Below are positions 33,272 through 45,399 of a stretch of DNA of 64,000 nt, piece after piece. This DNA comes from Serpula lacrymans var. lacrymans S7.9 (taxonomy: Eukaryota; Basidiomycota; Agaricomycetes; Boletales; Serpulaceae). Position 1 is the first letter of the stretch; each line of letters begins with the position of its first letter. The stretch covers positions 2,229,968 through 2,293,967 of the forward strand of contig NW_006763293.1 of assembly GCF_000218685.1 (NCBI RefSeq), given 5' to 3'. Under the pieces are notes generated by a model. It was not told where the DNA came from. It worked only from the letters and a program-made list of their open reading frames with translations, and searched no databases. The position numbers and the translations under genes were made by a program.

Positions 33272-33285
33272 TAATCAAAAGCTAG
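33141..33285 (+). promoter_or_regulatory. LTR promoter and self-priming site of element A
   Basis: TATATAAG starts at 33,141. Thirty-three bases downstream is TAGCTTTTGATT (33,174-33,185). Immediately after the LTR, AATCAAAAGCTA (33,273-33,284) is its exact reverse complement. In the Tf1/sushi group the 5' end of the RNA folds onto such a site and primes reverse transcription in place of a tRNA. Position and spacing fit that mechanism. Confidence 0.75.
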
Positions 33286-33302
33286 TAAAGAGCACCTAGT
33301 TG

Positions 33303-33569
33303 ATGACAGAAACAAAGGCTATCCTAATCATCATCCTAACCCCCGTCATTATCATCCTATTCTTCGTTCTACTCAAACTATACATTTGCCTCACCACACC
33401 CCTCTCTCAAATCACATCCCCTATCACTCGCCCATCCACTATAATCACCTTCATCCAATCATCACCATCTAACTCATCTTTCGAAACTATCCCTCTATCT
33501 CCCATCATCCGCCCCCACAATCCCGTACTTAGAGAACTTAGTGACGTGGAGTCGCTAAGGTTCTATTAG
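33303..33569 (+). CDS. Small membrane-span ORF in the leader of element A
   Basis: An 88-codon frame lies between the primer-binding site and gag. It starts MTETKAILIIILTPVIIILF and carries one strongly hydrophobic helix, then a Ser/Thr/Pro/Ile-rich tail ending VESLRFY. Such leader ORFs are not a standard part of Ty3/Gypsy elements, so this may be chance in an AT/C-rich leader. No match is known to me. Confidence 0.3.
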   Translation: MTETKAILIIILTPVIIILFFVLLKLYICLTTPLSQITSPITRPSTIITFIQSSPSNSSFETIPLSPIIRPHNPVLRELSDVESLRFY

Positions 33570-33964
33570 CTACAAAAACTTCTTTATACTTCTTACCGGG
33601 CCGGGCACTTGCCTCCGCCAGTAGGAAGAGGGCTGACAGCGGTTAACGCGGGCCATCATCGAGACAACCGTTCGGACCTCGATTACGATACTATTAGAAC
33701 ACTGGTACTATAAATAGATAGTTTACGTACACGCTTAGTGGGGACAGAAGAGGAACCCATAAGCAGAAGGAAAGACAGAGAAAGGGATCTTCATTAAAGA
33801 AGTGTTGATCCAGATTTGTCATCTGGGGAACCTTTTTTGAATGCCCTTTGCACCACTATATTCCTACCAGATCCCGATTCTACCCTTTCCCGGGCCAATC
33901 ATAAAACAAGAACGAATCACTCCAACCCTATCATTCCTATCACCATCCCCCACATCATCCCTGA

Positions 33965-35000
33965 ATGTCTTACGACACATATCGAGAGAACCCAGACATG
34001 GCCGAGAGCACCGACATGTCAGATTTGCGGGACGCATTACCGCATATTCAGCCGCACGCACCATCGCCGGCAACCAACCAGCAGCAAATGCAGAACCTGC
34101 AGAACATCATCCTAGCGGCGGTCAACAACGCGATCGCAGACAACAACGAATTATGGGAAGAGAGATTCTCATCGAAAGACGAAGAAGTAAGAGACTTGCG
34201 CAGAAGGCTCGCAGAGAGCGAAAGGAGGCAGCCTTCAGGAATGGGCCTGCCACGTGCACAAGAAGCAGAATTTAGGAAAACGGCATTAGCAAAGCCGGAA
34301 CCTTATGACGGAGACAAGAAGAAGTTTCGAAGCTTCTCGGAGTCATTAGAACTCCATTTTAATGCAAACTCCGCATACTTCTCCCGAGAAAGGAACCGGA
34401 TAAGCTTCACCTTATCCTATATGAGTATAGGGGCAGCAGCGGCCCTGAGAACAGAGTGGGTAGAAAGGAGGAAGATCGCAGAGGAAAGGTCAGATGCAGG
34501 GGAAATCACCCTCTTAGAGAGCTGGGCTCACTTTGAAAGGACCCTCAAAGACCATTTCGCTGACACACACGAGGAAGAAAGAGCGAGATATGAAATCATA
34601 TACAGAGTGGAAGACAAGGATCGTCACAAACGACCAATTGTGGCGAGACCAAGTAGAGAATGAGCGGATGTTGAAAGGATCAACCAACGGCAGCTCCGGT
34701 ACAGGGAACCGGGGACCCAATGGAAGATACCAAGAGAAGGGTGCTTCGGAGAGGAAGACCGAGACGGTGGAAGCGAAGAAAGACGGCACGGGTACATTAT
34801 ATACCGGGGCCGGAAAAGAGATGGAAGTAGACAAGCAGAAGTTCCGAACTGAAGGACGCTGCTTCAAGTGCGGAGAAAAGGGCCATAGAGCCAGAGACCA
34901 TCTGAACGGACAAACACCACAAAAACCAAAATTCGATCTCCGAGCAATGTTAGAAGCAATGCCGGAAGAAGAACGAGCTAACTTGCTCCAGGGTTTTTAA
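33965..35000 (+). pseudogene. Gag of element A, frameshifted
   Basis: The first part starts MSYDTYRENPDMAESTDMSD and includes a coiled-coil-like stretch (SSKDEEVRDLRRRLAESERR) and the capsid-type segment EPYDGDKKKFRSFSESLELH. Near 34,615 the frame shifts. The second part (QLWRDQVENERMLKG) leads to the zinc knuckle CFKCGEKGHRARDH, in which the expected last Cys is His, so the metal site is imperfect. Gag ends with TAA at 34,998-35,000, and the pol frame resumes in the original register. Confidence 0.75.
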
Positions 35001-35002
35001 GA

Positions 35003-38000
35003 AGGCCAGCTGCGACTCCTCGTCAGACTGTGCCAAAGAACTTTGTAAATAGATATGCTTTCCTACCTGTTGAAAATCTTGATGCCACATGTACCAGTAA
35101 CGATGAAAATGATATTGCTTTATTTAAAGATGCACAAGATTTGAAACGAAAGGAACAATCTATGAAAGAGGAGAACCTGAAAGGGAAACGGGTTGAAAAG
35201 ATTCCCAAACAGGATGCGGCGCACTCGAAAGAGAAAAGCGCAGCACAAGATGCGGCGCACTCGAAAGAGAAAAGCGCAGCACAAGATGCGGCGCACTCGA
35301 AAGAGAAAAGCGCAGCACAGGATGCGGCGCACGAGGTACCTAAAGGGGAAAGGGCCACGAAAAGCGCAGCAACTACGAAGGAGACAACTGAAACACAGAA
35401 TGTTACGACTCAATTGGGTAGCGTAACCGAAACTGATGCTTCGACCAGCTCCAAAGAGGTCAGGAACACCTCTAATAAAAACCTAGATAAAAAGAATCAA
35501 AAAACACCATGGACAGCTGCCTGGATAGCGGAAAGACTATGAGACCAAAAGGAAGAAAGATCTATTGGTATTCTCAGTAGTTGGACCCACAGAAAAAGAG
35601 GATTGGAAGTCAATGCAGACTTGATAAAAGAACTGAATGCTTTACCAATTCACGAAACGGTATTAGCACTGGAAGAACTGAAGAAGCCTAAGCAATTCAT
35701 TAGAGGCACTCAGGGAAACCAGATGAACATCACCTGCAGACTGACAAACCTTGCATCCCATCAATCAACGACGATTGAGGCATTATTAGACAGTGGCTGT
35801 ACCGGAAGTTGCATAGATAACAAATTTGTTGAAGAACAGGGATATGAAAGGCATAGAATCCCTAGACCAATTCCAGTATACAATGCTGACGGCACTCTAA
35901 ACCGAGACGGCAGTATTAAAGAATTCGTAGAGATATTAGTGGAGATCAACGACCACGCCGAAAGACTCCAGCTAGCCGTTACCAATCTTGGAACTGGCAG
36001 GATGTTCCTAGGCCATGAATGGTTAAAGAAACACAATCCCACGATAGACTGGAACATGTCAAAATTAGACTTCAATAGATGTCCATCAGACTGCAACATG
36101 ATGGTAAGATTCTTTGATCCCGAAGAAGATCTAGAAACGTATTGCCCTGAGGTCAATCTTGAAGAGGGGGATAGAATTATCCAATTCAATTTCTTAAATG
36201 TTGAAGACACATCCATTCCTGACGTCATGCACCACATCCGCGCTCACGGCACGACTGCACAACAGCTTGCCGAAGCAGCAGGAAAAGACCAGAAAACAGG
36301 TGGATTCGAAGGCATTGTACCAAAATACCTTCATGAATTCAAAGATGTCTTTGACAAAAAAGAATTTGACACCCTCCCTGAGAGAAGACAATGGGACCAT
36401 GCAATCGAACTAATACCAGGCGATCACACGATAGACTGTAAGGTTTATCCATTAGCACTAGGAGAACAAGAACAGTTAGATGCATTCCTAAAAGAGAACT
36501 TAGACTCAGGACGCATCAGACCTAGTAAATCTCCGATTGCTTCACCATTCTTCTTCATCAAAAAGAAAGACAGCAAACTCCGACCTGTACAAGATTACCG
36601 AAAATTAAATGAAATCACCATCAAAAACCGATATCCATTACCTTTGATTAATGAACTTGTAGACAAGCTCAGAGGCGCCAAGTATTTCACAAAACTTGAC
36701 ATAAGATGGGGATATAATAACATTCGGATCAAGGAAGGAGATGAACACAAGGCTGCATTTAGAACCAATCGCGGCTTGTTCGAACCGTTAGTAATGTTCT
36801 TTGGATTAACAAATTCACCAGCTACATTCCAAACTATGATGAATTCTATATTCAAAGACCTAATTGATGAAGGAAAAGTAGTGATCTATTTGGACGATAT
36901 TATGATCTTCACAAAGACGATAGAGGAACACCGAGCAATGACGCGACGTGTACTTCAGATCTTACGAAAACACCATCTATACCTAAAACCGGAAAAATGC
37001 GATTTCGAAGAAACAGAAACAGAATATCTGGGATTAATCATCTCGGAAAACGAAATCCGCATGGACCCGATTAAGGTGAAGGGAATCCTAGACTGGCCAG
37101 AATGCAAAACAAAGAAACATGTGCAAGCCTTTTTAGGATTTGTTAACTTCTATAGAAGGTTTATCGAAGGATTCGGATCAATAGCGAAACCGCTTACTAA
37201 ACTGACCGGTAAAGAAGAGTTTATATGGGGAAAAGAACAAAAAGAAGCCTTCGAAGAGATAAAAAGAAGGATAAGCACGACCCCCGTATTAGCACTCCCG
37301 ACCAATGACGGTCAATACCGAGTAGAAGCGGATAGTAGCGACTATGCTCTAGGAGCAGTACTCTCTCAAGAACAGAATGAAGTCTGGAAACCAATAGCTT
37401 ATTTATCTAAATCTCTCAATCCAACTGAAAGAAACTACGAGATATATGATAAAGAACTATTGGCCATTATGACGGCGTTAGAGGAATGGCGCCATTACCT
37501 AATGGACGTCGCGAAAGAGTTCGAGATCTGGACTGATCATCAGAACCTAACATATTTTAAACAACCTCAGAAGCTCAATAGATGACAAGCAAGATGGGTT
37601 AGCGAACTGGCCAATTATCATTTCACATTACATCATAAGCCAGGCGCTACTCACATCAAAGCCGATCTACTATCCAGATGATCAGATCACGACGAGGGAA
37701 AGAATGATAACGAAAATGTTACTTTATTGAAACCAGAACTATTCTCCATTAATATGACTCTATCACACGAAAAAAGGCAACAGATAGCAATTGACGATGC
37801 CAAAAATATAGAGATCACAAGATGGATTCATAAAAGGATGAAGAACGTTGACGAACTCGTTCAAAAGGTTAAGGACAAAATAGACAACCGCCAAGACGGC
37901 TGGTGGACCGATGAAGGACTCATCTACTTCAAAGGTCGCATGTATGTCCCAAAAGACCGAAAACTCAGAGAAGCGATCATAAGAGACAATCACGATTCCC

Positions 38001-39472
38001 CGATAGCTGGCCACCCAGGCCAGTATAAAACAAAGGAATTGATTACCCGATGGTACTGGTGGCCATATATGGACAAAGACGTCCAAGAATACGTAACCGG
38101 ATGCGAAACCTGTCAAAGAACAAAAACAGATCATCAAAAAAAGGCCGCACCGTTACATCCGAATGAGATTCCAAGCCGCCCCTGGCAAATCATATCAACG
38201 GATCTCATAGGACCATTACCAGAATCAAAGGGTTACAACACTATCATGGTAGTTGTTGATCGCTTTTCAAAAATGATCAGGATTATGCCAACACATGCTG
38301 AGCTAAACTCAGAAGGAGTAGCGAGACTATTCAGAGACAATATATTTAAACTTCATGGATTACCCGATAAAATCATCTCAGATCGAGGAGTCCAATTTGT
38401 CTCTAATTTTATGAAGGATCTCTACACAATGCTAGGTATAAAGGGAAACCCATCAACTGCTTATCACCCACAAACCGATGGTCAAACAGAGAGGATTAAT
38501 CAAGAGATAGAACAATATCTCCGAATCTTTGTTAACCATAAACAAGACGATTGGGCAGATTGGTTACCATTAGCAGAATTCTCCTATAACAATAAAGAAC
38601 ATTCAGCTACCGGCTTCAGTCCTTTTTATTTAAACAATGGGCAACACCCAAAAATAGTAGAAGGAATTAGGAAAGGAGTAAAGAGTGAGAGTGCGGAAGA
38701 GTTTGTAGAAAGAATGAAAGAAACGAGGGAAGAAGCAGAAAAATCTCTGGCAAAGGCAGCCGAGATTATGAAGAGATCATATGACAAAACAAAAAAGGAA
38801 AGTCTTGAATATGAACCAGGAGACAAGGTTTATGTAGAAGCCGAACACATCACAACTGATCGACCATCAAAGAAACTGGATGATAAACGACACGGACCAT
38901 TTGTAGTCGAAAAGAAAACCGGACCGGCCGCTTACAAATTAAAACTACCCGGAAAATGGAAAAACGTATATCCAGTATTCAACGAAAAAATCCTCCACCC
39001 CTATAAAGAACCAACCTTTCCTGGTCAAAGAAAACCAAAACCTCCACCCCCCGCTGAAGTTGACGGACAAAGAGAATACGAAGTAGAACAAATACTTGAC
39101 TCACGATTGAAACGTGGCAAGTTAGAATATCTGGTACATTGGAAAGGATATGGAAAGGAAGAACGAACATGGGAACCTGAGCGAAATGTCAAAAATTCGC
39201 CAGAACTAGTCAAAGACTTCCATGATCACTTCCCATCCGCTCCACGCCGAATCAATTTCTTACTTCATTATCAACCGTTCGAAAACCTCACAGAATTTTC
39301 CCATAAACATAGGATATTTAACTGGGAAAATGGCAAACTCGAACCAACCTTTCGGGACGAAAGTCCTAAAGGGGGGGTAATGTCACGATCCTCTCCTCCT
39401 ACACCTAATATTTCACCCTTCATATCCAACTCTGACGTAGAAACACTCATTTCTCCTTATCTTATCACGTAG
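35003..39472 (+). pseudogene. Pol polyprotein of element A with three TGA stops
   Basis: One reading frame runs from the gag end to the LTR, interrupted only by TGA at 35,540-35,542, 37,583-37,585 and 37,679-37,681. Domains in order are a linker with 12-residue repeats, protease (ALLDSGCTGSCID), and reverse transcriptase (PLALGEQEQL, YFTKLDIRWGYNNIRI, and VVIYLDDIMIF with the intact YLDD box). RNase H follows (VEADSSDYALGAVL, IWTDHQNLTYF), then the integrase zinc finger (HDSPIAGHPG, CETCQRTK) and core (STDLIGPLPES, ISDRGVQFVS, HPQTDGQTERINQEIEQYL; DDE residues present). A chromodomain (EYEVEQILDSRLKRGKLEYL, then VHWKGYGKEERTWEP) ends it. At each stop the homologous residue is expected to be Arg (CGA). 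Confidence 0.9.
35211..35334 (+). repeat. In-frame 36-bp tandem repeat in the pol linker
   Basis: Three full copies and part of a fourth of a 36-bp unit encode QDAAHSKEKSAA. The copies are nearly identical, so the array is young. It is in frame and extends a charged linker between gag and protease. Confidence 0.9.
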
Positions 39473-39738
39473 CCTCTTTATCCTATCTTCTTATCTCATC
39501 ATGTGACCCTAAGTCACATGATCACTTACAAATCATCTTACCAAGCTAAACACGATACATCCTCATGTCTATCAGTCAGCGCCTCATGGCTGACATGAGT
39601 TCTTACATATATAAGTAGACACTCAACGATGTACATACCTTAGCTTTTGATTTCGTCTTTATACACCTGTTCAACTACTTGCTAGAGATTGACGTTGAGT
39701 TGCCTGGTTTCTTCCAGTAGTGCAACTCAGTCGTTATA
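39381..39738 (+). repeat. 3' LTR of element A
   Basis: 358 bp, with no difference from the 5' LTR that I can see. It follows a polypurine tract and is followed by CCCTC. The end of the pol frame runs about 90 bp into it. Confidence 0.92.
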
Positions 39739-40909
39739 CCCTCCCTCGTTGAACCACGTGGTCCAGTACAACCAGTCCATTGGTAAGGCCATGGAACTGT
39801 CGGATTTGGACTAGGTGGTGGACCGGTGGCTCCAGTTCCTTTTTCTTCAGCAGAACATTCATTTACAGTGCGATTATTTTTGATTTTTGAATCATTTTTA
39901 TGGACACATATTTTTTTAGAATGCCTGACTGACAATAAAGGAACTGTGTTGATACTGATATTTTTTTTGCTTTGCCCTTTTTTACTGCATCTTCCCATGA
40001 CATCATGATTTTCTTGCTCTCTTTCTGCTATTGGACTTTACTTTATGGCTGTACAAACCTGTGACATTACTCACAGCATTCATTGTTCTATCTCTTTTTT
40101 TCCCCTTATTTTGATGATCTTATCCTGTACTGTTACGAACTGTACTTAACCATAGACTTTATTTCTCTTCACAAGTAGCTACATTCCGCTACCTACATAT
40201 ACCTTCCCACACACATTGCCTATTTCGGTATCACCCGTCCTCGTTTGTTCAACACAAACACCTACCCTAAAGTAGTCACTATATATACAGACCTGTATCA
40301 TAGTTACTATCTCCAATATGATTGTACGCTTCAACAGTGTAACTTGGTATTCATCAGTTGAAACCCTCATCATCAGAATACGTCTCAAACTCATCTACGA
40401 CAGGCTTATCAGAAACCATTTATACATCAGAAACCCAGTGTTACCAGGCTTGCACATTCCAAGTGTAAAAAAACAATTGTATTCCATCCACATCCCACGC
40501 TTTACAGCGAAGGGATGAAAAAGACAACAAAATATTGCAAGGAAGAAGACCCACCACCAGGGCACAAACCAAAGCAGGACCAACACAGACAGCAACACCA
40601 CCGACGTCATCCTGACAAGAAAGGATAGCAGCACCACCTCCCTTTCCCCAACCAGATGTAACCCGACTCCACACCAGAGAACAAGCAGATGTTTTCTATG
40701 AAGCCAGAACATGTTGGTTACAGTACTACGCAGAAAGCCACCCACAGCTACTGCCCACCACACAACACAATCCCCCAGTAACCGTAGAAAACCTCTACAA
40801 CGAAAACGACTTTAAAGAGTTTGCAGCAAGCGGCGACCCAATACCACCGCCTACACCACAGATCCTTCCCACTGCACCCAATCCACCCCCACTCCCGCCT
40901 ACACACACC

Positions 40910-41810
40910 ATGTCTAACACTACGGCATCCAAACCCACTAAATTCGGACAAATAGACGAATTTAATGGAATGCCCAACCAAGCAAATGGATGGATGTTAT
41001 CAGCTAAAGCATATTTTGACGTAAACAACGCCATCTATGACTCAGACAAAAAGAAGGTCTTTGAAGCACTTTCCCACATGGAAGAAGGAGCAGCCCTGGC
41101 ATGGAAAGAAACCAAATCAACGGAATATACAGGATCGGGCAGATACCCAAAATGGGCAGACTTCGAAACAGACTTTAATGGAACATTCATTACCGCGGAT
41201 GTAAAAGGGGCGGCCAGTGCGGCCCTCATGACGATGAAAATGGAAACAGGAGAAACGGCGGTAAAGTTCAACTCCCGTTTCATGGTAGACGCAGGAAAGA
41301 GCGGCTTAAACGATGAAGGACTAATTATGGTGTACAAAAGCTCCATACACCCATACCTTCTTTGAAATGTACTCAACTCCTCTACACAACCCAAAAATAT
41401 CGCAGGATGGATGAGCACAGTTGCTGGTCTAGACGCCAACTGGACAAACTCAAACAACATCAGCGAAGGAAAATGGGGGAAGAAAGGAGAAAGAAGAAAG
41501 AGGAGAAAGGGGGAAGAAGCCAATCATCCTTGGCAAAATGTTTAACCAAAGACGAAGAAGACTCGCTCAAAAAGGAAGGGTGATGTTTTATATGCAAAGA
41601 ACAGAGACACATCTCATGGTTCTGTCCGGAGAAGAAGAAAGGAAAACAACCAGATCGCAGGATCCAAATGGCAGAAGTTGAAAAAGATGGAGCCAAAATG
41701 GTAGTGGAAGACAGTAAAGGAATTTCTCACATCCTCAAAATGTGGAGAGAACTTGATGAAGCAGATCAAGCCAGCACCATTGACGAATTGGAAAAGGAGG
41801 GTTTTTGAAA
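40910..41810 (+). pseudogene. Gag of element C, broken
   Basis: Starts MSNTTASKPTKFGQIDEFNG and carries capsid-like segments (MLSAKAYFDVNNAIYDSDKK, ALAWKETKSTEYTGSG, FNSRFMVDAGKSGL). It stops at the TGA at 41,363-41,365. Remnants continue through AGWMSTVAGLDANW in another frame, and another TGA at 41,581-41,583 precedes the zinc knuckle CFICKEQRHISWFC (CX2CX4HX4C). The C-terminus reads KMWRELDEADQASTIDELEK. Confidence 0.75.
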
Positions 41811-44800
41811 GGACAACCCATACCAATGTTGGTACCATCCAAAATAGCCATTGTGACAATAGCCACCATCAATTCAAACTCATTACAAATTGATACCACG
41901 TTACGACAAAAAACCATTGGAACAAAAGCATTAATAGACTCAGGAGCAACAGACGACTTCATGGACGCGGAATTTGCAATCAAACATCGCCTACCACTCA
42001 ACAAGCTAGAAACACCCATCACATGCAAAAACGTAGATGGAACCATCAGCAATGGAGGAAAAATCACCCATTACACATATCAACGAATCGAAGCAGGAGG
42101 AAGGAATGCCATATGCAAATTCCTCATCACCGGATTAGGAGGAGAAGACATTCTCCTAGGGTGCCCGTGGCTTCACAAGGTTAACCCCACAATAGACTGG
42201 ACGTCAAAAAGTGTGGATACCCAACACGCCATCCGCACCATCCAATCACACTCTGACCGATCCATGATTTGCACCATCACAATCAATCAACCAGAACTAT
42301 TAATCAACTACGTACACGAAACACGGATCTTTGTGAAAACCAACACTGCAATGGAATTAGCTATCCAGAACAACGTTGGGAAAAAGATAACGGAATTACC
42401 CGAAACATACAAAGAATTTGCACGGGTCTTTAGCAAAAAGGCTTTGGAAAGATTACCCAAGAGAAGGATCTACGATCACGCCATAAACCTAAAACCGGAG
42501 TTTAAACTGAAGGATTGTAAAATCTACCCGTTATCACCAAAAGCAAACACCGCACTCGAAGAGTTCCTTGACAACAACCTTCGGAAAGGATATATCAGAC
42601 CAAGCAAATCTCCAATGGCGTCCCCCTTCTTTTACATAGACAAAAAGGACGGATCTCTGCAACCATGCCAAGACTACCGACAACTTAACAAACAAACAAT
42701 CCGGGATCCCTACCCACTACCCATGATCCCCGACCCCATAGACCGACTCCGTGGAACATCCCACTTCACAAAATTAGATCTACGTTGGGGGTATAACAAC
42801 GTCAGGATAAAAGAAGGAGATGAATGGAAGGCGGCATTCAAAACCCGAAAAGGACTCTTCGAACCCACAGTAATGTTCTTCGGCATGTGCAACTCCCCGG
42901 CCACTTTCCAACGCATGATGAATGACCTCTTTGCAGACATGATAGACGAAGGATGGCTTATCATATACATGGACAATATGCTCATATTTAGCAAAGAACC
43001 AGAAGAACACTGCCTACGGACAAAAAGAGTATTGCAATGCCTGAGTGAAAACAACCTATACCTGAAACTAGAAAAATGCACGTTTAATGTAGCCGAAATT
43101 GAATATCTCGGCATGATCGTCCGTCACAACCAGGTGCAAATGGACCCAGTAAAGCTAGCTGGAATCCAAAATTGGCCTACACTGACCAACATCCACGAAG
43201 TGCGAAAGTTTCTCGGATTTGGCAACTTCTACCGCAAATTCATTGGCCACTACTCAGAACTCACTAGACCACTCAATGCTTTACTGGAAAAAGGAAAAAC
43301 TTGGAACTGGACAAAATCTGAAGAAGACACATTTGCGCTGCTGAAATACCGCTTTAGCAGATCACCGGTCACTCAGATACCCGATCCGAACAAACCATCC
43401 CAAATTGTGGCAGACACATCTAAACACGCAACTGTGGCGGTATTAAACCAGCCAGATGACAATGGAGTATGGCATCCATGTGCCTTCTTCTCCAAAATGT
43501 TGTCCCCAGCCAAAAAGAACTACCAAATATACAATAAGGAACTGCTTGCTGTCATCAGAGGATTAGAAGAATGGAAACATTATATCCTAGGCAGTGCCCA
43601 CATAACGGAGATACTAACCGACCACAAAAATCTCACCTACTGGCAAGAAGCCAGAAAATTGACATCACAACAAAGACGCTGGCAACTTCTACTCTCACAG
43701 TACAATTATACCCTGAAACACATACCAGGAACACAAATGACAATCCCGGACAATCTATCCAGAAGACCGGACCTGTACACAGAAGAAGGAGAACAAGACA
43801 CACCACTACTCCCAAAAACCATCTTCGCCGCAGTAGTAACCACAGATCCATTTTTCACCAACATACAAAACAGTTTACGCGAAGGGAACAAATTACCGAT
43901 GCACTCGGATCCCAAAGATTGGACCATCAAAAAAAAAGATGACGATGTGTTCTACAAAAACCGCCGTTATATTCCCATCGGAACCAAGAGAAGAGCATGT
44001 ATTCAACAACAGCACGATTCGGTAACAGCCGGACATCCTGGACAACTGAAGACAACCCAATTAGTAACCAGATATTACTACTGGCCAGGTATGACACAAA
44101 TGATCAAAAACTACGTCACAGGATGTGCCACATGCCAACAAAGCAAGGCGATTACCAATCCAATCAAAATACCCATCCAACCGATTTTGGGCCCAAAAAC
44201 GACCGAACCATTCAAAAACCTTTGCGTTGATTTCATCACAGATCTGCCAGAAAGCAACGGATATGACAGCCTCATGGTCATGGTGGACCACGGCCTTACA
44301 AAGGGGGTAATACTATCACCATGCAGGAAAACTATTGACGCATTAGGAACGGCTAAACTATTTCACCAACACGTGTTCAAAAGATTTGGACTACACGACA
44401 AACTCATATCCGATAGAGGACCACAGTTCGCTGCAGAAGTTACCAAGGAACTAGCCAGATTACTCAAGACCGGAGTTAATCTATCGATGGCATACCACCC
44501 CCAATCCGATGGAGAAACAAAAGGGTAAACCAAGAGATAGAAACATATTTACGGATCTTCTGCAACAATTTACCACACTCCTGGACAGAATATCTCACAA
44601 TGGCAGAATTCTGCCACAATCATAGACCACATTCGGCACGGAACAAATCCCCATTTTACCTCATGATGGGATACCATCCTAGGGATCTCCCCTCAACACC
44701 AATAACAACCAACATACCGGCCGTAAGCAAAAGACTATCTAGTTTACTAGAAGCAAGAACTATAGCCTTGCAAGCTCACGAACTAGCAAGAGCACGTATG

Positions 44801-45259
44801 CAAAAATACTCACAACACCCGTTACCCACGTTTACAAATGGACAAAAGGTTTGGCCAGAAGCAACTAACCTAAAGAAGAAAGGAACACCCTACAGAAAGT
44901 TCAATTGGAAGCAAGAAGGACCCTTTATCATCCTTGACAAAATATCACTGGTTAAGTACGGACTAAAACTCCCAGACGCATGGAAAATCCATCCCGTATT
45001 CCACGCTGCCCTTCTAACCCCGTACAAACAAACCAAAGCCCACGGAGAAAACTATATCAGACCACCAGCGGAGATAATCAATGACCAAGAAGAATACAAA
45101 GTAGAAGCAATTCTACGTAACAAAAAGAACCGAAGAGGATACCTATATTTAGTCAAATGGAAGGACTACCCATCGGCCAAAAACTCATGGGAAGAAGAAG
45201 CAAATCTATGGAATGCTTCCGGAATCCTGAACGGATATAAAAGAAGACACAAACTGTGA
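41805..45259 (+). pseudogene. Pol of element C, inactive
   Basis: A long frame to 44,528 holds protease (ALIDSGATDDFMDAEFA), reverse transcriptase (PLSPKANTALEEFL, HFTKLDLRWGYNNVRI), RNase H (KNYQIYNKELLAVIRGLEEW, ILTDHKNLTYW), and integrase (HDSVTAGHPG, CATCQQSK, CVDFITDLPESNG, ISDRGPQFAA, HPQSDGETK). The reverse transcriptase box reads YMDN (42,966-42,977) in place of YMDD, so a catalytic Asp is lost. At 44,525 one A is missing from an A-run, which shifts the frame. The rest of integrase and the chromodomain (EEYKVEAILRNKKNRRGYLY) continue to 45,259 in another frame. Confidence 0.9.
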
Positions 45260-45399
45260 AACAAGTCAACAGGATTCCCTCTCACAATCACCTTCCAAAA
45301 ACACTATGTCTCAGACCACACCCATTGACCAATAAACCCACTCTCCCCGTTTTCCCCCATACCTCGCCGAACCCCAAGTACTCACCGAAGCACAATGGG

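Larger units (their letters stand above)
32914..39738 (+). mobile_element. Ty3/Gypsy chromovirus A, nearly complete
   Basis: A 6,825-bp element with LTRs at 32914-33271 and 39381-39738 that look identical. It is flanked by CCCTC at 32909-32913 and 39739-39743. The uninterrupted site is seen in the inverted B copy near 47,310, confirming the boundaries. The order is LTR, primer-binding site, small leader ORF, gag, protease, reverse transcriptase, RNase H, integrase, chromodomain, polypurine tract (AAAGGGGGGGTAA at 39,368-39,380), LTR. The coding part is defective. Confidence 0.95.
32134..40130 (+). mobile_element. LTR-like repeat B, plus copy, split by element A
   Basis: Two pieces (32134-32913 and 39739-40130) form one sequence when element A is removed. 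The joined sequence aligns, in inverted orientation, with 46,291-48,086. The first bases (TTTCATGCACC) correspond to TGTTATGCACC in the other copy. The right end is missing because element C begins at 40,131 (…CCTGTAC|TGTTACGAAC). The piece lacks the TATA-bearing tail present in the minus copy. Confidence 0.75.
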
